Below are positions 19,101 to 26,701 of a DNA stretch of 57,939 bases, one piece after another (position 1 is the first letter of the stretch; every line of letters begins with the position of its first letter). The DNA is taken from contig JBGQDM010000006.1 in the NCBI GenBank assembly GCA_041495845.1, forward strand, positions 1-57,939, given 5' to 3'. Source of the stretch: JBGQDM01 sp041495845 (GTDB taxonomy: Bacteria > Acidobacteriota > Terriglobia > Terriglobales > Acidobacteriaceae). Position numbers and translations under genes: made by a program. The notes under the pieces were generated by a model. That model was not told where the DNA came from. It made no database searches and was given only the letters and a program-made list of their open reading frames with translations.

Positions 19101-19173
19101 CTGTCGCAGCCAGGAGGACGAACAGGCAAATGAACATCGCGATTCGTTGAAGCTTCAGGCCGACCTGTGTCAT
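16126..19173 (-). CDS. Oar-like TonB-dependent outer-membrane receptor, next to the GntR regulator
   Basis: 1,015 residues. ATG 19173 is chosen because AGGAG lies about nine bases upstream; a GTG 24 bases earlier has no such site. The signal peptide (LQRIAMFICLFVLLAATAVAQ) is followed by a carboxypeptidase-regulatory-like domain (GSIVGVVRDKSGAVVTGADV), a plug-like part (NLPLNGRDFTALIALVPGS, VNILLDGADATRI, VITKSGGNTLHGNLFEFFRND) and a barrel ending LAVKFIF. Only 20 bases separate it from the GntR regulator gene upstream, so the two are probably one transcript and the receptor part of that regulon. Likely substrate: the glycan whose sugars are processed by the divergent operon. Confidence 0.9.
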   Translation of the reverse strand: MTQVGLKLQRIAMFICLFVLLAATAVAQLDTGSIVGVVRDKSGAVVTGADVKVTNSKTGRVSAVKTGSVGEYEVPGLPAGPYRVEATHSGFKTGVVSGIVLYATDRRSADVALDVGSASEQMTVTADTTTVNTQTSETGASIDSNKVSNLPLNGRDFTALIALVPGSVTTGGFGQNSLGGFETSIAGVNILLDGADATRIDSQAVSTQLGRQESRISRASVDSIEEFKVLSGTYSAEYGRSYGDIVNVITKSGGNTLHGNLFEFFRNDAMDAKNYFGTTRTPLHLNQFGGNLSGPLVKQKLFFFVNYEGVRQIVNNPTGPIAVLTEAKRATAVASMQPVVNALPPPTAPGPVIFKGAGPGGADVVRNDLAIFEGKLRNTLREDTGSVKIDYNASSHDTFSFRYNIADSFTSTQYGIALDQTSPSTSRNHLLKGTWNHTFSANLLNEFGVAFNRPQTDSLGGGGDFPIFQCFFCDATNTFGAAPGPALFSSRRPQHSLQFLETLSWVKGRHSIRTGFDIRRAATRDALDPQAFLSYAGTSDLLNNAGFALSTLGHTEVGLQNTNYGFFVQDDFRVTPRLTVNFGVRYEYNTVLQGDQIGNFDVATLALLPQGAGLYNPDRNNFGPRVGFSWDPWGNGKTVIRGGFGAFFNPQLTGAALSLAGNYQQGFSVNIFELLFGTRTCTPPLNLAFPVPNPLPTCTPALPANVNALDRNIRDSYAMHWSFGLQHEIVRNTVMEISYVGNRGVKLPAGAAYAGQELNLSPFPGPNQLSPNFGQIRRLGDFLDSNYHALQTSLRRRMAKGLNVDANYTWAHERDDAINILTGAFQDSHNPKGDFSNGEIDVRHNFTLGAVWDVPHTNSGFTKGWQISTLLQARGGLPVNIALAAPFFGIDQLRPNFVPGQPIKSTQYSVPNSQFNRPAFDTNLAPNTHGDLPRNAGRGPGFTQIDISVAKTTQITERFAVQLRGELFNLANHPNFSSPSGLLNDLNFGKSTSTIGTRVGTGTSRQAQLAVKFIF

Positions 19174-19193
19174 ATGGGGTTTCTCCTCTAGGG

Positions 19194-20003
19194 TCACTTC
19201 GTCAATTTCATTCGCCGGACTTTGCCGAGCTTACTTTTGGAATCAAATGCGACCAGCGATTTTCCAAGGTTGTCGCGGAACCGGTCCTGCTCGGCGAGGT
19301 CCTTACGGAGCAAGCTTTCTGCGTACTGGAGATCGGCGAGGACCGCCTTGCGCGCGCCCGCCGGGTCGCGGCGGGTGATGAGACGAAGAATGCGATCGTG
19401 CCGGCGAAAGTTGCTCTCAAAATCTTCGATTAAGGGCAGGGTGCGGCGGCGGCCCTCTGCCAGTGCGCCGTACATCATCCGCAACAGGGTTTGCACGGCG
19501 ACGTTCTTGGAAGCTTGGGCCACAGCCTCATGAAATGCGATCTCGGCAGCCATGTATTGTGCAGGATGTTCGAAGTTGTTTTTCATCCCCCGGATGGCTG
19601 CTTCCATTTCTTCGATGTCTTCGCGGGTGGCGCGCTGGGCCGCGAGCGAGGCGACCGTCGGCTCAACAATCCGGCGGAGTTCAAAGAGCTCGAGGTACTT
19701 GATTTCGTGCAGCAACAGCATCCACTGGAAGTGGCGGCTTACCACACGCGCGAGCGACGAATGGATGTGGGTGCCGTATCCGGGGCGAGCTTTGATCAGG
19801 CCGAGGAACATCAGGCCCTTGAGCGCTTCACGCAACGAGCTGCGGCTGACGCCGAGCATGGCCGCGAGCTTGGGTTCTGGAGGTAAACGGCTGCCGGTAC
19901 GGAGTTCGCCGCTGCGGATCAGTCCTTCGATGCGGCGAGCCACGGTCTCCATCACCGTTTCGCGGCGTGCGGGTTCGACGGTGACCTGTCTGGCTGCTGC
20001 CAC
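19194..20003 (-). CDS. GntR-family transcriptional regulator, FadR/FCD type
   Basis: 269 residues. I chose GTG 20003 (VAAARQVTVEPARRE) because GGAG lies eight bases upstream and the N-terminus then fits the family; the open frame runs back to 20249 through the operator. The winged-helix domain is in residues ~20-90 (METVARRIEGLIRSGELRTG, LPPEPKLAAMLGVSRSSLRE, LKGLMFLGLIKARPGYGTH). The FCD effector domain follows (LFELRRIVEPTVASLAAQRA, EIAFHEAVAQASKN, FRRHDRILRLI), with the histidines that usually bind a metal near the ligand site. FadR-type regulators often answer to sugar acids. A 19-bp palindrome matching the family half-site T-N-GT-N3-AC-N-A lies 24 bases before the start and a second copy at the divergent operon, so it most likely represses both and itself. 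Confidence 0.92.
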   Translation of the reverse strand: MAAARQVTVEPARRETVMETVARRIEGLIRSGELRTGSRLPPEPKLAAMLGVSRSSLREALKGLMFLGLIKARPGYGTHIHSSLARVVSRHFQWMLLLHEIKYLELFELRRIVEPTVASLAAQRATREDIEEMEAAIRGMKNNFEHPAQYMAAEIAFHEAVAQASKNVAVQTLLRMMYGALAEGRRRTLPLIEDFESNFRRHDRILRLITRRDPAGARKAVLADLQYAESLLRKDLAEQDRFRDNLGKSLVAFDSKSKLGKVRRMKLTK

Positions 20004-20026
20004 CTTGGGAGCTCCGTTGCAAAACC

Positions 20027-20045
20027 AAGTTTGTCCGACAAACTT
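20027..20045. promoter_or_regulatory. GntR operator upstream of the regulator gene
   Basis: AAGTTTGTCCGACAAACTT is a 19-bp inverted repeat that is perfect apart from its central base. It fits the FadR-type consensus TNGTNNNACNA. On the minus strand TTGACA (20057-20052) lies just upstream, so the palindrome covers the expected -10 region and start point of the regulator promoter. This implies autoregulation. Confidence 0.85.
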
Positions 20046-20094
20046 TACGCTTGTCAAGTAAAAATTAAGGGCGAGCTGGTGCGGCAGGCTCGGA

Positions 20095-20985
20095 TCAGCT
20101 CTTCCCCGCATCCCGTACCGGGTTACGCAGTGTGCCCAGCCCCTGAATTTCCACTTCGACAATGTCCCCGTCCTTGAGAACAATGGGCGGATTGCGGAAC
20201 ACGCCCACCCCGGCGGGCGTTCCGGTAGCGATGACGTCGCCTGGTTCAAGCGTGATGCTGGCAGAAATATAGGCGATCAGTTGGGGAATCCCGAAGATGA
20301 GCTGGTTGGTGTTGGAGTCTTGCAGCGTGACGCCGTTGACGCGGGCCGCGATCGTGAGCTGGTGAGGGTCGGGGACATCGTCGCGGGTGGTGAGCCAAGG
20401 CCCCATCGGGCAAAAGGTGTCGCACGACTTGCCGCGGACCCATTGCTTGTCGGCGAACTGCCACTTGCGGGCGGAGACATCGTTGAGCACGGTGTAGCCC
20501 CCGACGTATTCCATGGCGTCAGCCTCGGACACGGCCTTGCCACGGCGACCAATGATTACGGCCAATTCTGCTTCATAGTCCACCTGAGGGTCTCCGGTGG
20601 GAAGCACGATGGCATCGTACGGACCGGTCACACTTGTAGGAAATTTTGCGAAGAATAGCGGAGCGGGAGGAGGCTGCACGCCCTGCTCGAGCGCGTGGTC
20701 GCGGTAATTCAATCCGATAGCGATGATTTTGCCGGGCCGCGGGATAGGTGCGCACAGCCGAACCGCTTCACGCGCATAAGCGCCGGAGCCCGAGGCCGCA
20801 CTGAGCAGGCCTTGCGCGCTCGAGTGAGCTTCCGTGCCGGCCTCCAGGAACTGTGTGGTGGAAGCGAAATAGGCTGCGGTCGCGCCGGATTGAGCTGCCG
20901 CAGCCGCCAGGTCAACGACATCGTGGGTACGCAAGACTCCCAGCCGCGAGGCGTGACCCCGGGGCTCGAACATGACCAGACGCAT
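20095..20985 (-). CDS. fumarylacetoacetate hydrolase family protein (2,4-diketo-3-deoxy sugar acid hydrolase-like)
   Basis: 296 residues from ATG 20985 (MRLVMFEPRGHASRLGVLR), with GAGGA just upstream. The open frame continues far upstream, but only this part is FAH-like and the start coincides with the divergent promoter region. FAH signatures: KIIAIGLNYRDHALEQG, DYEAELAVIIGRRG (metal-binding glutamates), TVLNDVSARKWQ (aspartate), KSCDTFCPMGPW and GDVIATGTPAGVG. Family members cleave C-C bonds in 2,4-diketo acids, giving pyruvate plus a short acid, for example as the last step of non-phosphorylative L-fucose and L-rhamnose degradation. With the lactonase, dehydratase and two SDRs on the other strand, that step is the best guess. 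It is divergent from the main operon and shares its regulatory region. Confidence 0.88.
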   Translation of the reverse strand: MRLVMFEPRGHASRLGVLRTHDVVDLAAAAAQSGATAAYFASTTQFLEAGTEAHSSAQGLLSAASGSGAYAREAVRLCAPIPRPGKIIAIGLNYRDHALEQGVQPPPAPLFFAKFPTSVTGPYDAIVLPTGDPQVDYEAELAVIIGRRGKAVSEADAMEYVGGYTVLNDVSARKWQFADKQWVRGKSCDTFCPMGPWLTTRDDVPDPHQLTIAARVNGVTLQDSNTNQLIFGIPQLIAYISASITLEPGDVIATGTPAGVGVFRNPPIVLKDGDIVEVEIQGLGTLRNPVRDAGKS

Positions 20986-21033
20986 ACCGTCCTCTTGATC
21001 CGGGAAGACCAGCGCTGCTGCACGGTTTTCCAA

Positions 21034-21062
21034 TTGACACTGATCTGGGCCCCGAGTATATA
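21034..21062 (+). promoter_or_regulatory. sigma-70-type promoter of the 13-kb carbohydrate operon
   Basis: TTGACA (21034-21039), 17-base spacer, TATATA (21057-21062). The expected start point is near 21069, inside the operator, leaving a leader of only about 16 bases before ATG 21085. A weaker divergent pair for the FAH gene (TTGTTT 21084-21079, 18 bases, TATACT 21060-21055) overlaps it on the minus strand. Confidence 0.75.
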
Positions 21063-21068
21063 CGTTAC

Positions 21069-21081
21069 TTTGTCGGACAAA
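21069..21081. promoter_or_regulatory. GntR operator at the operon start
   Basis: TTTGTCGGACAAA is the same 13-bp palindrome core as at 20030-20042, differing only at the central base. It lies over the predicted transcription start of the plus-strand operon and within the spacer of the divergent FAH promoter, so one bound dimer could repress both directions. Confidence 0.85.
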
Positions 21082-21084
21082 CAA

Positions 21085-21927
21085 ATGCGGCCGGCCATCC
21101 CACTCCACCGCTTCCGAGCTTACGCGCAGGGTCTCGACCACCCCGAAGGCCTCGCCTTCGACCGGGATGGGACTCTTTGGGCTGGCGGTGAACTGGGCCA
21201 GATTTACCGCATGGACCGTCGTGGGCGCCTGCAGGAAGTGACCCGGATCGGCGGTTTCAACCTTGGCCTTACCTTCTCCAAAGCGCAAGAGTTGTATGTC
21301 TGCAATTTCAAGTTGCCGGCGTTGGTCCGGATGAACCGTAAGGGTCGGATCCTCGACAGCTGGCAACGAGTGGGCCCGCGCAAGTTGATCAACCCAAACT
21401 TCTCCGTGTTCGATTCTGAAGGCAACCTCTATTTCTCCGATTCCGGAGACTTCGAACGTGAAAACGCGTGGGTGTATCGGCTGCGAGCCAGCGGACACGC
21501 GGAAATATTTGCCGGACCCTTTGCTTTTGCCAATGGCTTGGCCCTGAGCGCGGATGAAGGCTTTCTGTATGTGGTCCAGAGCACCAAGGACAATGTGCTG
21601 AAAATCGAGATCCGCAGCGACGGAACCGCGGGTAAACCGAAGGTGTACGCGTCTGGTCTGCACCGGGTCCCGGACGGCATGGCTCTTGATGCGCAGGGTA
21701 ATTTGCTGGTGACCTGCTACGCTTCTGACAACGTTTACAAGGTGACGCCGCGCGGTAAGGTCTCGCTGCTGGCTTGGGACCCCCAGGGTGTCATCATTGC
21801 GCGTCCGACGAATGTTGCGTTTGGCGGTCCGAACTTTGATCAGATTTATCTGGCCAACCTTGGGCGTTGGCACATTTCGACCGCGCCGGCTGGTGTACGC
21901 GGTCAGTTGCTCGCGAACCAGCGCTGA
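21085..21927 (+). CDS. SMP-30/gluconolactonase-like sugar lactonase
   Basis: 280 residues. I chose ATG 21085 (MRPAIPLHRFRAYAQGLDHP) because it lies just after the promoter and operator; the open frame upstream covers these sites. The protein reads as a beta-propeller of the SMP-30/strictosidine-synthase-like type: LDHPEGLAFDRDGTLWAGGE, INPNFSVFDSEGNLYFSDSG, FANGLALSADEGFLYVVQS, RVPDGMALDAQGNLLVTCY. The conserved glutamate (HPEG), asparagine (FANG) and aspartate (VPDG) are the usual metal ligands of SMP-30 lactonases. It probably hydrolyses a sugar lactone made by a neighbouring SDR. There is no obvious Shine-Dalgarno sequence, consistent with the very short leader. No signal peptide, so cytoplasmic. 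Confidence 0.85.
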   Translation: MRPAIPLHRFRAYAQGLDHPEGLAFDRDGTLWAGGELGQIYRMDRRGRLQEVTRIGGFNLGLTFSKAQELYVCNFKLPALVRMNRKGRILDSWQRVGPRKLINPNFSVFDSEGNLYFSDSGDFERENAWVYRLRASGHAEIFAGPFAFANGLALSADEGFLYVVQSTKDNVLKIEIRSDGTAGKPKVYASGLHRVPDGMALDAQGNLLVTCYASDNVYKVTPRGKVSLLAWDPQGVIIARPTNVAFGGPNFDQIYLANLGRWHISTAPAGVRGQLLANQR

Positions 21928-21948
21928 ACAACTACTGAAAGGGTCGCG

Positions 21949-23142
21949 ATGAAGATCACTGATGTGCGTTGGACCCCGGCCTTTATTCCCATTGAAGCAC
22001 CGTTGCGTTACGCCTTTGGATCGCACCCCGGCTTTTCCCGCATCATCGTTGAGGTGGAGACCGATGAGGGGTTGGTGGGGTTGGGTGAGTGTTACGGGGG
22101 GGCCAGCCGCGAGGGGCAGTTGGCGGAAATGCGTCCCTTGCTGATCGGAGAGGATCCGTTCCAGTTGGAGCGCATTCGCTGGAAGCTGGCAGCGCCGTCG
22201 TCTCTGAAGTTGTTTGGCTACGTGCTGGGATTTGCGGCCCTGGAGTTCGCCTGCCTGGACTTGCAGGGAAAGGCTCTGGGCAAGCCGGTGTGCGAGATTA
22301 TCGGCGGGAAGATGCGGGATGAGGTGCCGTTTTCGGCCTACCTCTTCTATCGCTATGCGAACGATGCGGGCGAAGGTGAGATCTCAAGTGCCGAGCACAT
22401 GGTGGCCTTCGCGAAATCCCTGGTCAAGAAGTATGGCTTCGAAACGCTGAAGTACAAGAACGGGGTGTTGCCGCCGGATGAAGAGATTGACACATTCATT
22501 GCCCTGCGCCAGGCTTTTCCCAAATTGAAGGTGCGGCTCGACCCGAATGCGGCCTGGTCGGTAACTACGTCAGTGCGGGTCGCGCGCCAGCTGCACGAAT
22601 ACGACGTGGAGTACCTGGAGGATCCGGTCTGGGGCATGCGGGCCATGGCGCGAGTGAATGCAAAATCGCCATGGGTGACGCTGGCTTCAAACATGTCGGT
22701 GTTTGCATTTGAAGACCTGGTACCCAACGTCGCCATGGATGTGCTCGACGTGGTCCTGCTCGATCCCCACTGGTATGGCGGAATCAGCCGGGCCCGGCTC
22801 GCGGGGCAGATCTGCGAAGCCATGGGCGTGGATGTCGGCATGCACAGCGGGGCAGAATTTGGTATTTCGCAGGCGGCAATGCTGCACTTGGCCGCCGCAC
22901 TGCCCAACCTGACAGTGGCGCCGGACTCGCACTATCACCATCTGACCGACGACATCATTGAAGGTGGCAAGCTGCCTTATCTCGGTGGGAAGATGGTGGT
23001 CCCCAAGGGGCCAGGGCTTGGAGTGAAGTTGGACAGAGATAAGCTTGCGAAGTACCACGAATTCTCCAAGAAGAAGCAGATGGGGTCGTGGATCGAGGAT
23101 CCGCGACGCCCCGGAGCCGTTACCTGCCAGCCAAAATGGTGA
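21949..23142 (+). CDS. mandelate racemase/enolase superfamily sugar acid dehydratase
   Basis: 397 residues from ATG 21949, preceded by GAAAGGG. N-terminal capping domain (MKITDVRWTPAFIPIEAPLR, GLGECYGG), then the barrel. Catalytic positions: FETLKYKNGVL (K-x-K motif), VRLDPNAAWS (metal Asp), YLEDPVWG (metal Glu), TLASNMSV (Asn at the third ligand position), LLDPHWYGG and MHSGAEFGISQ (Asp-His dyad). Asp-Glu-Asn plus KxK and His is the pattern of the glucarate dehydratase subgroup rather than of fuconate or rhamnonate dehydratases. It should remove water from an aldonic or aldaric acid to give a 2-keto-3-deoxy acid. Second gene of the operon, 21 bases after the lactonase. Confidence 0.88.
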   Translation: MKITDVRWTPAFIPIEAPLRYAFGSHPGFSRIIVEVETDEGLVGLGECYGGASREGQLAEMRPLLIGEDPFQLERIRWKLAAPSSLKLFGYVLGFAALEFACLDLQGKALGKPVCEIIGGKMRDEVPFSAYLFYRYANDAGEGEISSAEHMVAFAKSLVKKYGFETLKYKNGVLPPDEEIDTFIALRQAFPKLKVRLDPNAAWSVTTSVRVARQLHEYDVEYLEDPVWGMRAMARVNAKSPWVTLASNMSVFAFEDLVPNVAMDVLDVVLLDPHWYGGISRARLAGQICEAMGVDVGMHSGAEFGISQAAMLHLAAALPNLTVAPDSHYHHLTDDIIEGGKLPYLGGKMVVPKGPGLGVKLDRDKLAKYHEFSKKKQMGSWIEDPRRPGAVTCQPKW

Positions 23143-23161
23143 TGATGTGATTGGTTCCCGA

Positions 23162-26100
23162 ATGCCGTCGTGGACACTGCTGTTTCTTCTTGCTGTGGCC
23201 CACCCTGCCCGTTCGGCGGAGCAGCAAGTCTGGCAGATTGGCTTATTCGACCACTCCTCGAATGAGTTTCGCAGTCAGGGAATCAACTACTCCGACCCGA
23301 AGCAGGATTCGGTATACCGCGTTGGACACAGCAAAGCTTCCGAAGATTGGCAACGCTTCCAGCCGGGACCTGCGAACGGAATGGCAGGCGGGCGCGAGCA
23401 TCCCTTCGCCGTGATCTTCGACTTGAAGGATGCGCCGCGCGGAGTTTACCGGTTGAAAATCTCCATGCTCTACGAGACGCCGAGACTGTCATTCCTGCAG
23501 GTGGAACTCAACGGGCAGCGTGGGCTGTTCTATTTCCACCCGAAGCTTGATTACGGCGCCGGCGATTGGGAAGGAACGTTTGTTCCGCAGACCTCGGTGG
23601 ACGAGAAAACGATTGCCATGCCGGCAGCCTGGTTCAGACAGGGTGAGAACCGGCTAGTACTGACTGCGCTCGACGATCCTGCAACCGTGGAGACATCTCT
23701 GGGGTCGATTGCAACCGGGCATACCGGGCTGGTGTATGACGCGCTCCAGTTGACGCAGGACGCTCCGGCGAAATATGAGTCAGGTCTAGTTCGCGCGAAC
23801 GTGGTTCCGTCGGTTTTTTACCGAAACAATTCGGACCGTTTGACCGAGGTGGTAGAGGTGTTCGCCCAATTCGCCGTGATGCCGCAGCAAGGCGAGGTGG
23901 AACTGGCCATGGGCGCAACGACGCTGCGGCAGAGTTTCCACTCGCGTCAGTCATTTGGCGAGCAGCGGCTGGAATTTGAAGTTCCGGAATGGAACGGCAC
24001 GAGGCATGCCGAGTTGAAGATGGAATACGCGGGTAAGCGCAAGTCATTTCCGCTCGAACTCAACGCGGCGAAGAAGTGGACGTTGTTTGTTGTGCCGCAT
24101 GAGCATCTGGACATCGGATTTACCGACTATCCGGAGAAAGTGGCGGAACTGCATTCGGAGTCGGTTGACGGTGTGCTGGAAGTCTTGAAAACGACACCAG
24201 CCTTTCGCTGGACCCTGGACGGATATTGGGCTGCCGAAAAATATCTGGGGGCGCGCTCCTCCAAGAAGCAACGTGACTTCCTACAGGCCATGGCGGACGG
24301 AAAAATTGTCCTGCCACCGCAGTACGCGAACCAGCATACGGGCACGGCCTCGCTCGAAGGATTGTTCCGGTCGTTGTACGGCAGCCACACCTTCGCCAAG
24401 GAACACCGCCTGACAGTCGGAGCCGCCCACATCACCGATGTGCCTTCGTACAGTTGGTCCTACGCTTCCGTGCTGGCCGACTCGGACGTCAAGTATTTTG
24501 TGGCGGCAAGTAACAATTGGAGAGCGCCGATACTTCTGCACGGGCGCTGGAACGAGAAATCTCCGTTCTACTGGGAAGGCCCCGACGGCGGACGCGTGCT
24601 CATGTGGTACTCGCGCGCGTATCTGCAGCTGGCGACTCTGTTTGCCACACCTCCGCGGACGGCAGCCATCCGGGATTCGCTGCCGGTGTTTCTGCAAGCC
24701 TATTCGCGCCCAGAATATAAGGCTTCCGCTGTCATCATCTTCGGAACTCAGTTGGAGAACACTGCGCTCAGCAAGGAGCAAGCGACAATCGCAGACGAAT
24801 GGAACCGGCAATATGCGTGGCCGCACCTGTCCTATTCGACCTTCCAGGATGCGATGGCTACGATCGAAAAGCAGTTCGCTGGACAAATCCGTGTGTATCG
24901 AGGGGACTTTGGGCCCTATTGGGAGGATGGATTCGGGTCTGACAGCTTCTACACCGCCGTGCATCGGCAAAACCAGCAGCGTATTCTGAGTGCCGAAAAG
25001 CTGAGCACTCTGCCCGCGGTTCTGAACCCTGACCTGCGGCCCGAACGCGACTTGCTGCGGCGCGCGTGGGAGAACACTCTGCTCTTTGACGAACACACGT
25101 GGACCTACGTGGGCGCGACCACCCAGCCCGACCATGAGCAGACGCGAAGACAGCTGCAACTGAAGGAGTCGAGGGCAGGTGCAGCGAAGAACGAAATCGA
25201 CGAGTCGATCCACCGCAGCTGGACACAGCTGGAGTCGTTTCTGGGGCCGAAGGACGCTTCCATCATCGTCTTCAATTCAATGAACTGGGTGCGCAGCGGC
25301 GCCGTGAGTTTCGATCTGCAAGATGGAACCGAACTGTTCGATAGCTCCAGCGGGGTTCGAGTTCCCGTGCAGACGCTGGCAGTAGGCAGGAGCAAGCCTC
25401 TGCCTGGGTTTGGCGGTGGCTACCGCCGTGTTCGTTTTCTCGCGAAGGACGTGCCCGCGCTGGGATACAAGTTGTACGGCTTGCGGCTGGCGAAACAAAC
25501 GGAAGAAACCGCACCCCAACTGACCGGTTCCACCTTTGAGAATCGGTACTACCGGCTCACGGTGGATCCGGAGTCAGGCGCGCTCCGCAGCTTGTGGGAC
25601 AAGGAACTCAACCGCGAACTGGTGGACTCGGCCAGTCCTTTTCGGTTCGGCGCATACGTCTACGTCAGCGGTGGAGACGACATCCCGAACAACAGCTTGT
25701 ACCGGTTCGGCTCGTCGCTCAAGCCTCCGTTGCTAACGCCCACCGCAGCGGCACATGGTCAGCTGGTGAAAGCTGAGGAAACACCGCTTGGCATCAAGAT
25801 CGTGTTGGAGTCGTCGGCACTGCATACCACGACAATCCGGACTGAAATTCTCCTGGCGTCCTCGGAGAAGCGGATAGACTTCACTTACGAGCTTCACAAA
25901 GATTACGTGCTGAATAAGGAGGCGGTCTACATCGCCTTTCCCTTCGCCGCAGAGAAGGCCGGGTTTGCTTACGAGACGCAGAACGGTTGGGTCGATCCCG
26001 CGCGCGATGAACTGCTGGGCGGAAGCCGCGAGTGGTACGCGGTGCAGCACTGGGCAGCCGTGAGAGGCGGGGAGTGGAGCGCTGCGATTGTCCCGTACGA

Positions 26101-26701
26101 CGCTCCGCTGGTGAATTTTGGCGACCTTGTGCGTGGAAACTGGCCCCTGGAGTTCCAACCGCGCTCGTCAACCATCTTCTCCTGGCTCATGAACAATTAC
26201 TGGGGAACAAACTTCGCGCCCGGACAGGGCGGAGATTTCGTCTTCCGCTACACGCTGGTGAGCGGTCCCGGATTTGATCCGGCACAGCTGACGCGCCAGG
26301 GTTGGCAGGCAATGACACCTCTGGAGGCGGACCAATTGGGCGCGACCGGCGCTTCCGGTGCATTACCAGGCGATCAAGCGAGTTTGCTGGAGGTCGAGAA
26401 TCCGAACGTCGTTCTGGTCACGTGGAAAATGGCGGAAGACGGCGAGGGCACGATCCTGCGCCTTGAAGAAATCGCGGGAAAACCGGCAACTGCGCATGTC
26501 AGCAGCAAGTTCTTCAGAATCGCACGAGCGTGGCGGTGTTCCGGACTGGAGGACAATCAGTCGGAAATGACCACGAAGGGTGGGGGAGTGGAGGTGCTGT
26601 TGCGCCCGTTTGAGATCGCAACGGTTCGCATCGCGACACAGCCGGGAATCGCTGGGGCGGGTGCCTCGGGTGAGCATTCCGCTCAAGGGGATGGACGATG
26701 A
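23162..26701 (+). CDS. large secreted GH38-family enzyme with N-terminal rhamnogalacturonan-lyase-like domain
   Basis: 1,179 residues from ATG 23162; an in-frame GTG at 23147 adds five residues and would give the signal peptide a basic residue, and neither start has a clear ribosome site. After the signal peptide comes VWQIGLFDHSSNEFRSQGIN, with VYRVGHSKASEDWQRFQPG, resembling the carbohydrate-binding domain of PL4 rhamnogalacturonan lyases. The GH38 core starts near residue ~300: TLFVVPHEHLDIGFTDYPEK (metal His and Asp), then VGAAHITDVPSYSWSY (likely nucleophile Asp) and FENRYYRLTVDPESGALRSL. It probably trims a plant cell-wall or gum glycan, feeding the cytoplasmic enzymes beside it. Its stop overlaps the next start (ATGA). 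Confidence 0.82.
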   Translation: MPSWTLLFLLAVAHPARSAEQQVWQIGLFDHSSNEFRSQGINYSDPKQDSVYRVGHSKASEDWQRFQPGPANGMAGGREHPFAVIFDLKDAPRGVYRLKISMLYETPRLSFLQVELNGQRGLFYFHPKLDYGAGDWEGTFVPQTSVDEKTIAMPAAWFRQGENRLVLTALDDPATVETSLGSIATGHTGLVYDALQLTQDAPAKYESGLVRANVVPSVFYRNNSDRLTEVVEVFAQFAVMPQQGEVELAMGATTLRQSFHSRQSFGEQRLEFEVPEWNGTRHAELKMEYAGKRKSFPLELNAAKKWTLFVVPHEHLDIGFTDYPEKVAELHSESVDGVLEVLKTTPAFRWTLDGYWAAEKYLGARSSKKQRDFLQAMADGKIVLPPQYANQHTGTASLEGLFRSLYGSHTFAKEHRLTVGAAHITDVPSYSWSYASVLADSDVKYFVAASNNWRAPILLHGRWNEKSPFYWEGPDGGRVLMWYSRAYLQLATLFATPPRTAAIRDSLPVFLQAYSRPEYKASAVIIFGTQLENTALSKEQATIADEWNRQYAWPHLSYSTFQDAMATIEKQFAGQIRVYRGDFGPYWEDGFGSDSFYTAVHRQNQQRILSAEKLSTLPAVLNPDLRPERDLLRRAWENTLLFDEHTWTYVGATTQPDHEQTRRQLQLKESRAGAAKNEIDESIHRSWTQLESFLGPKDASIIVFNSMNWVRSGAVSFDLQDGTELFDSSSGVRVPVQTLAVGRSKPLPGFGGGYRRVRFLAKDVPALGYKLYGLRLAKQTEETAPQLTGSTFENRYYRLTVDPESGALRSLWDKELNRELVDSASPFRFGAYVYVSGGDDIPNNSLYRFGSSLKPPLLTPTAAAHGQLVKAEETPLGIKIVLESSALHTTTIRTEILLASSEKRIDFTYELHKDYVLNKEAVYIAFPFAAEKAGFAYETQNGWVDPARDELLGGSREWYAVQHWAAVRGGEWSAAIVPYDAPLVNFGDLVRGNWPLEFQPRSSTIFSWLMNNYWGTNFAPGQGGDFVFRYTLVSGPGFDPAQLTRQGWQAMTPLEADQLGATGASGALPGDQASLLEVENPNVVLVTWKMAEDGEGTILRLEEIAGKPATAHVSSKFFRIARAWRCSGLEDNQSEMTTKGGGVEVLLRPFEIATVRIATQPGIAGAGASGEHSAQGDGR

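Noticed and set aside
20986..22026. Open minus-strand frame extending the FAH-family gene to 643 codons
   Set aside because: It runs through the promoter/operator and antisense to the lactonase gene; only the part from ATG 20985 has FAH features.
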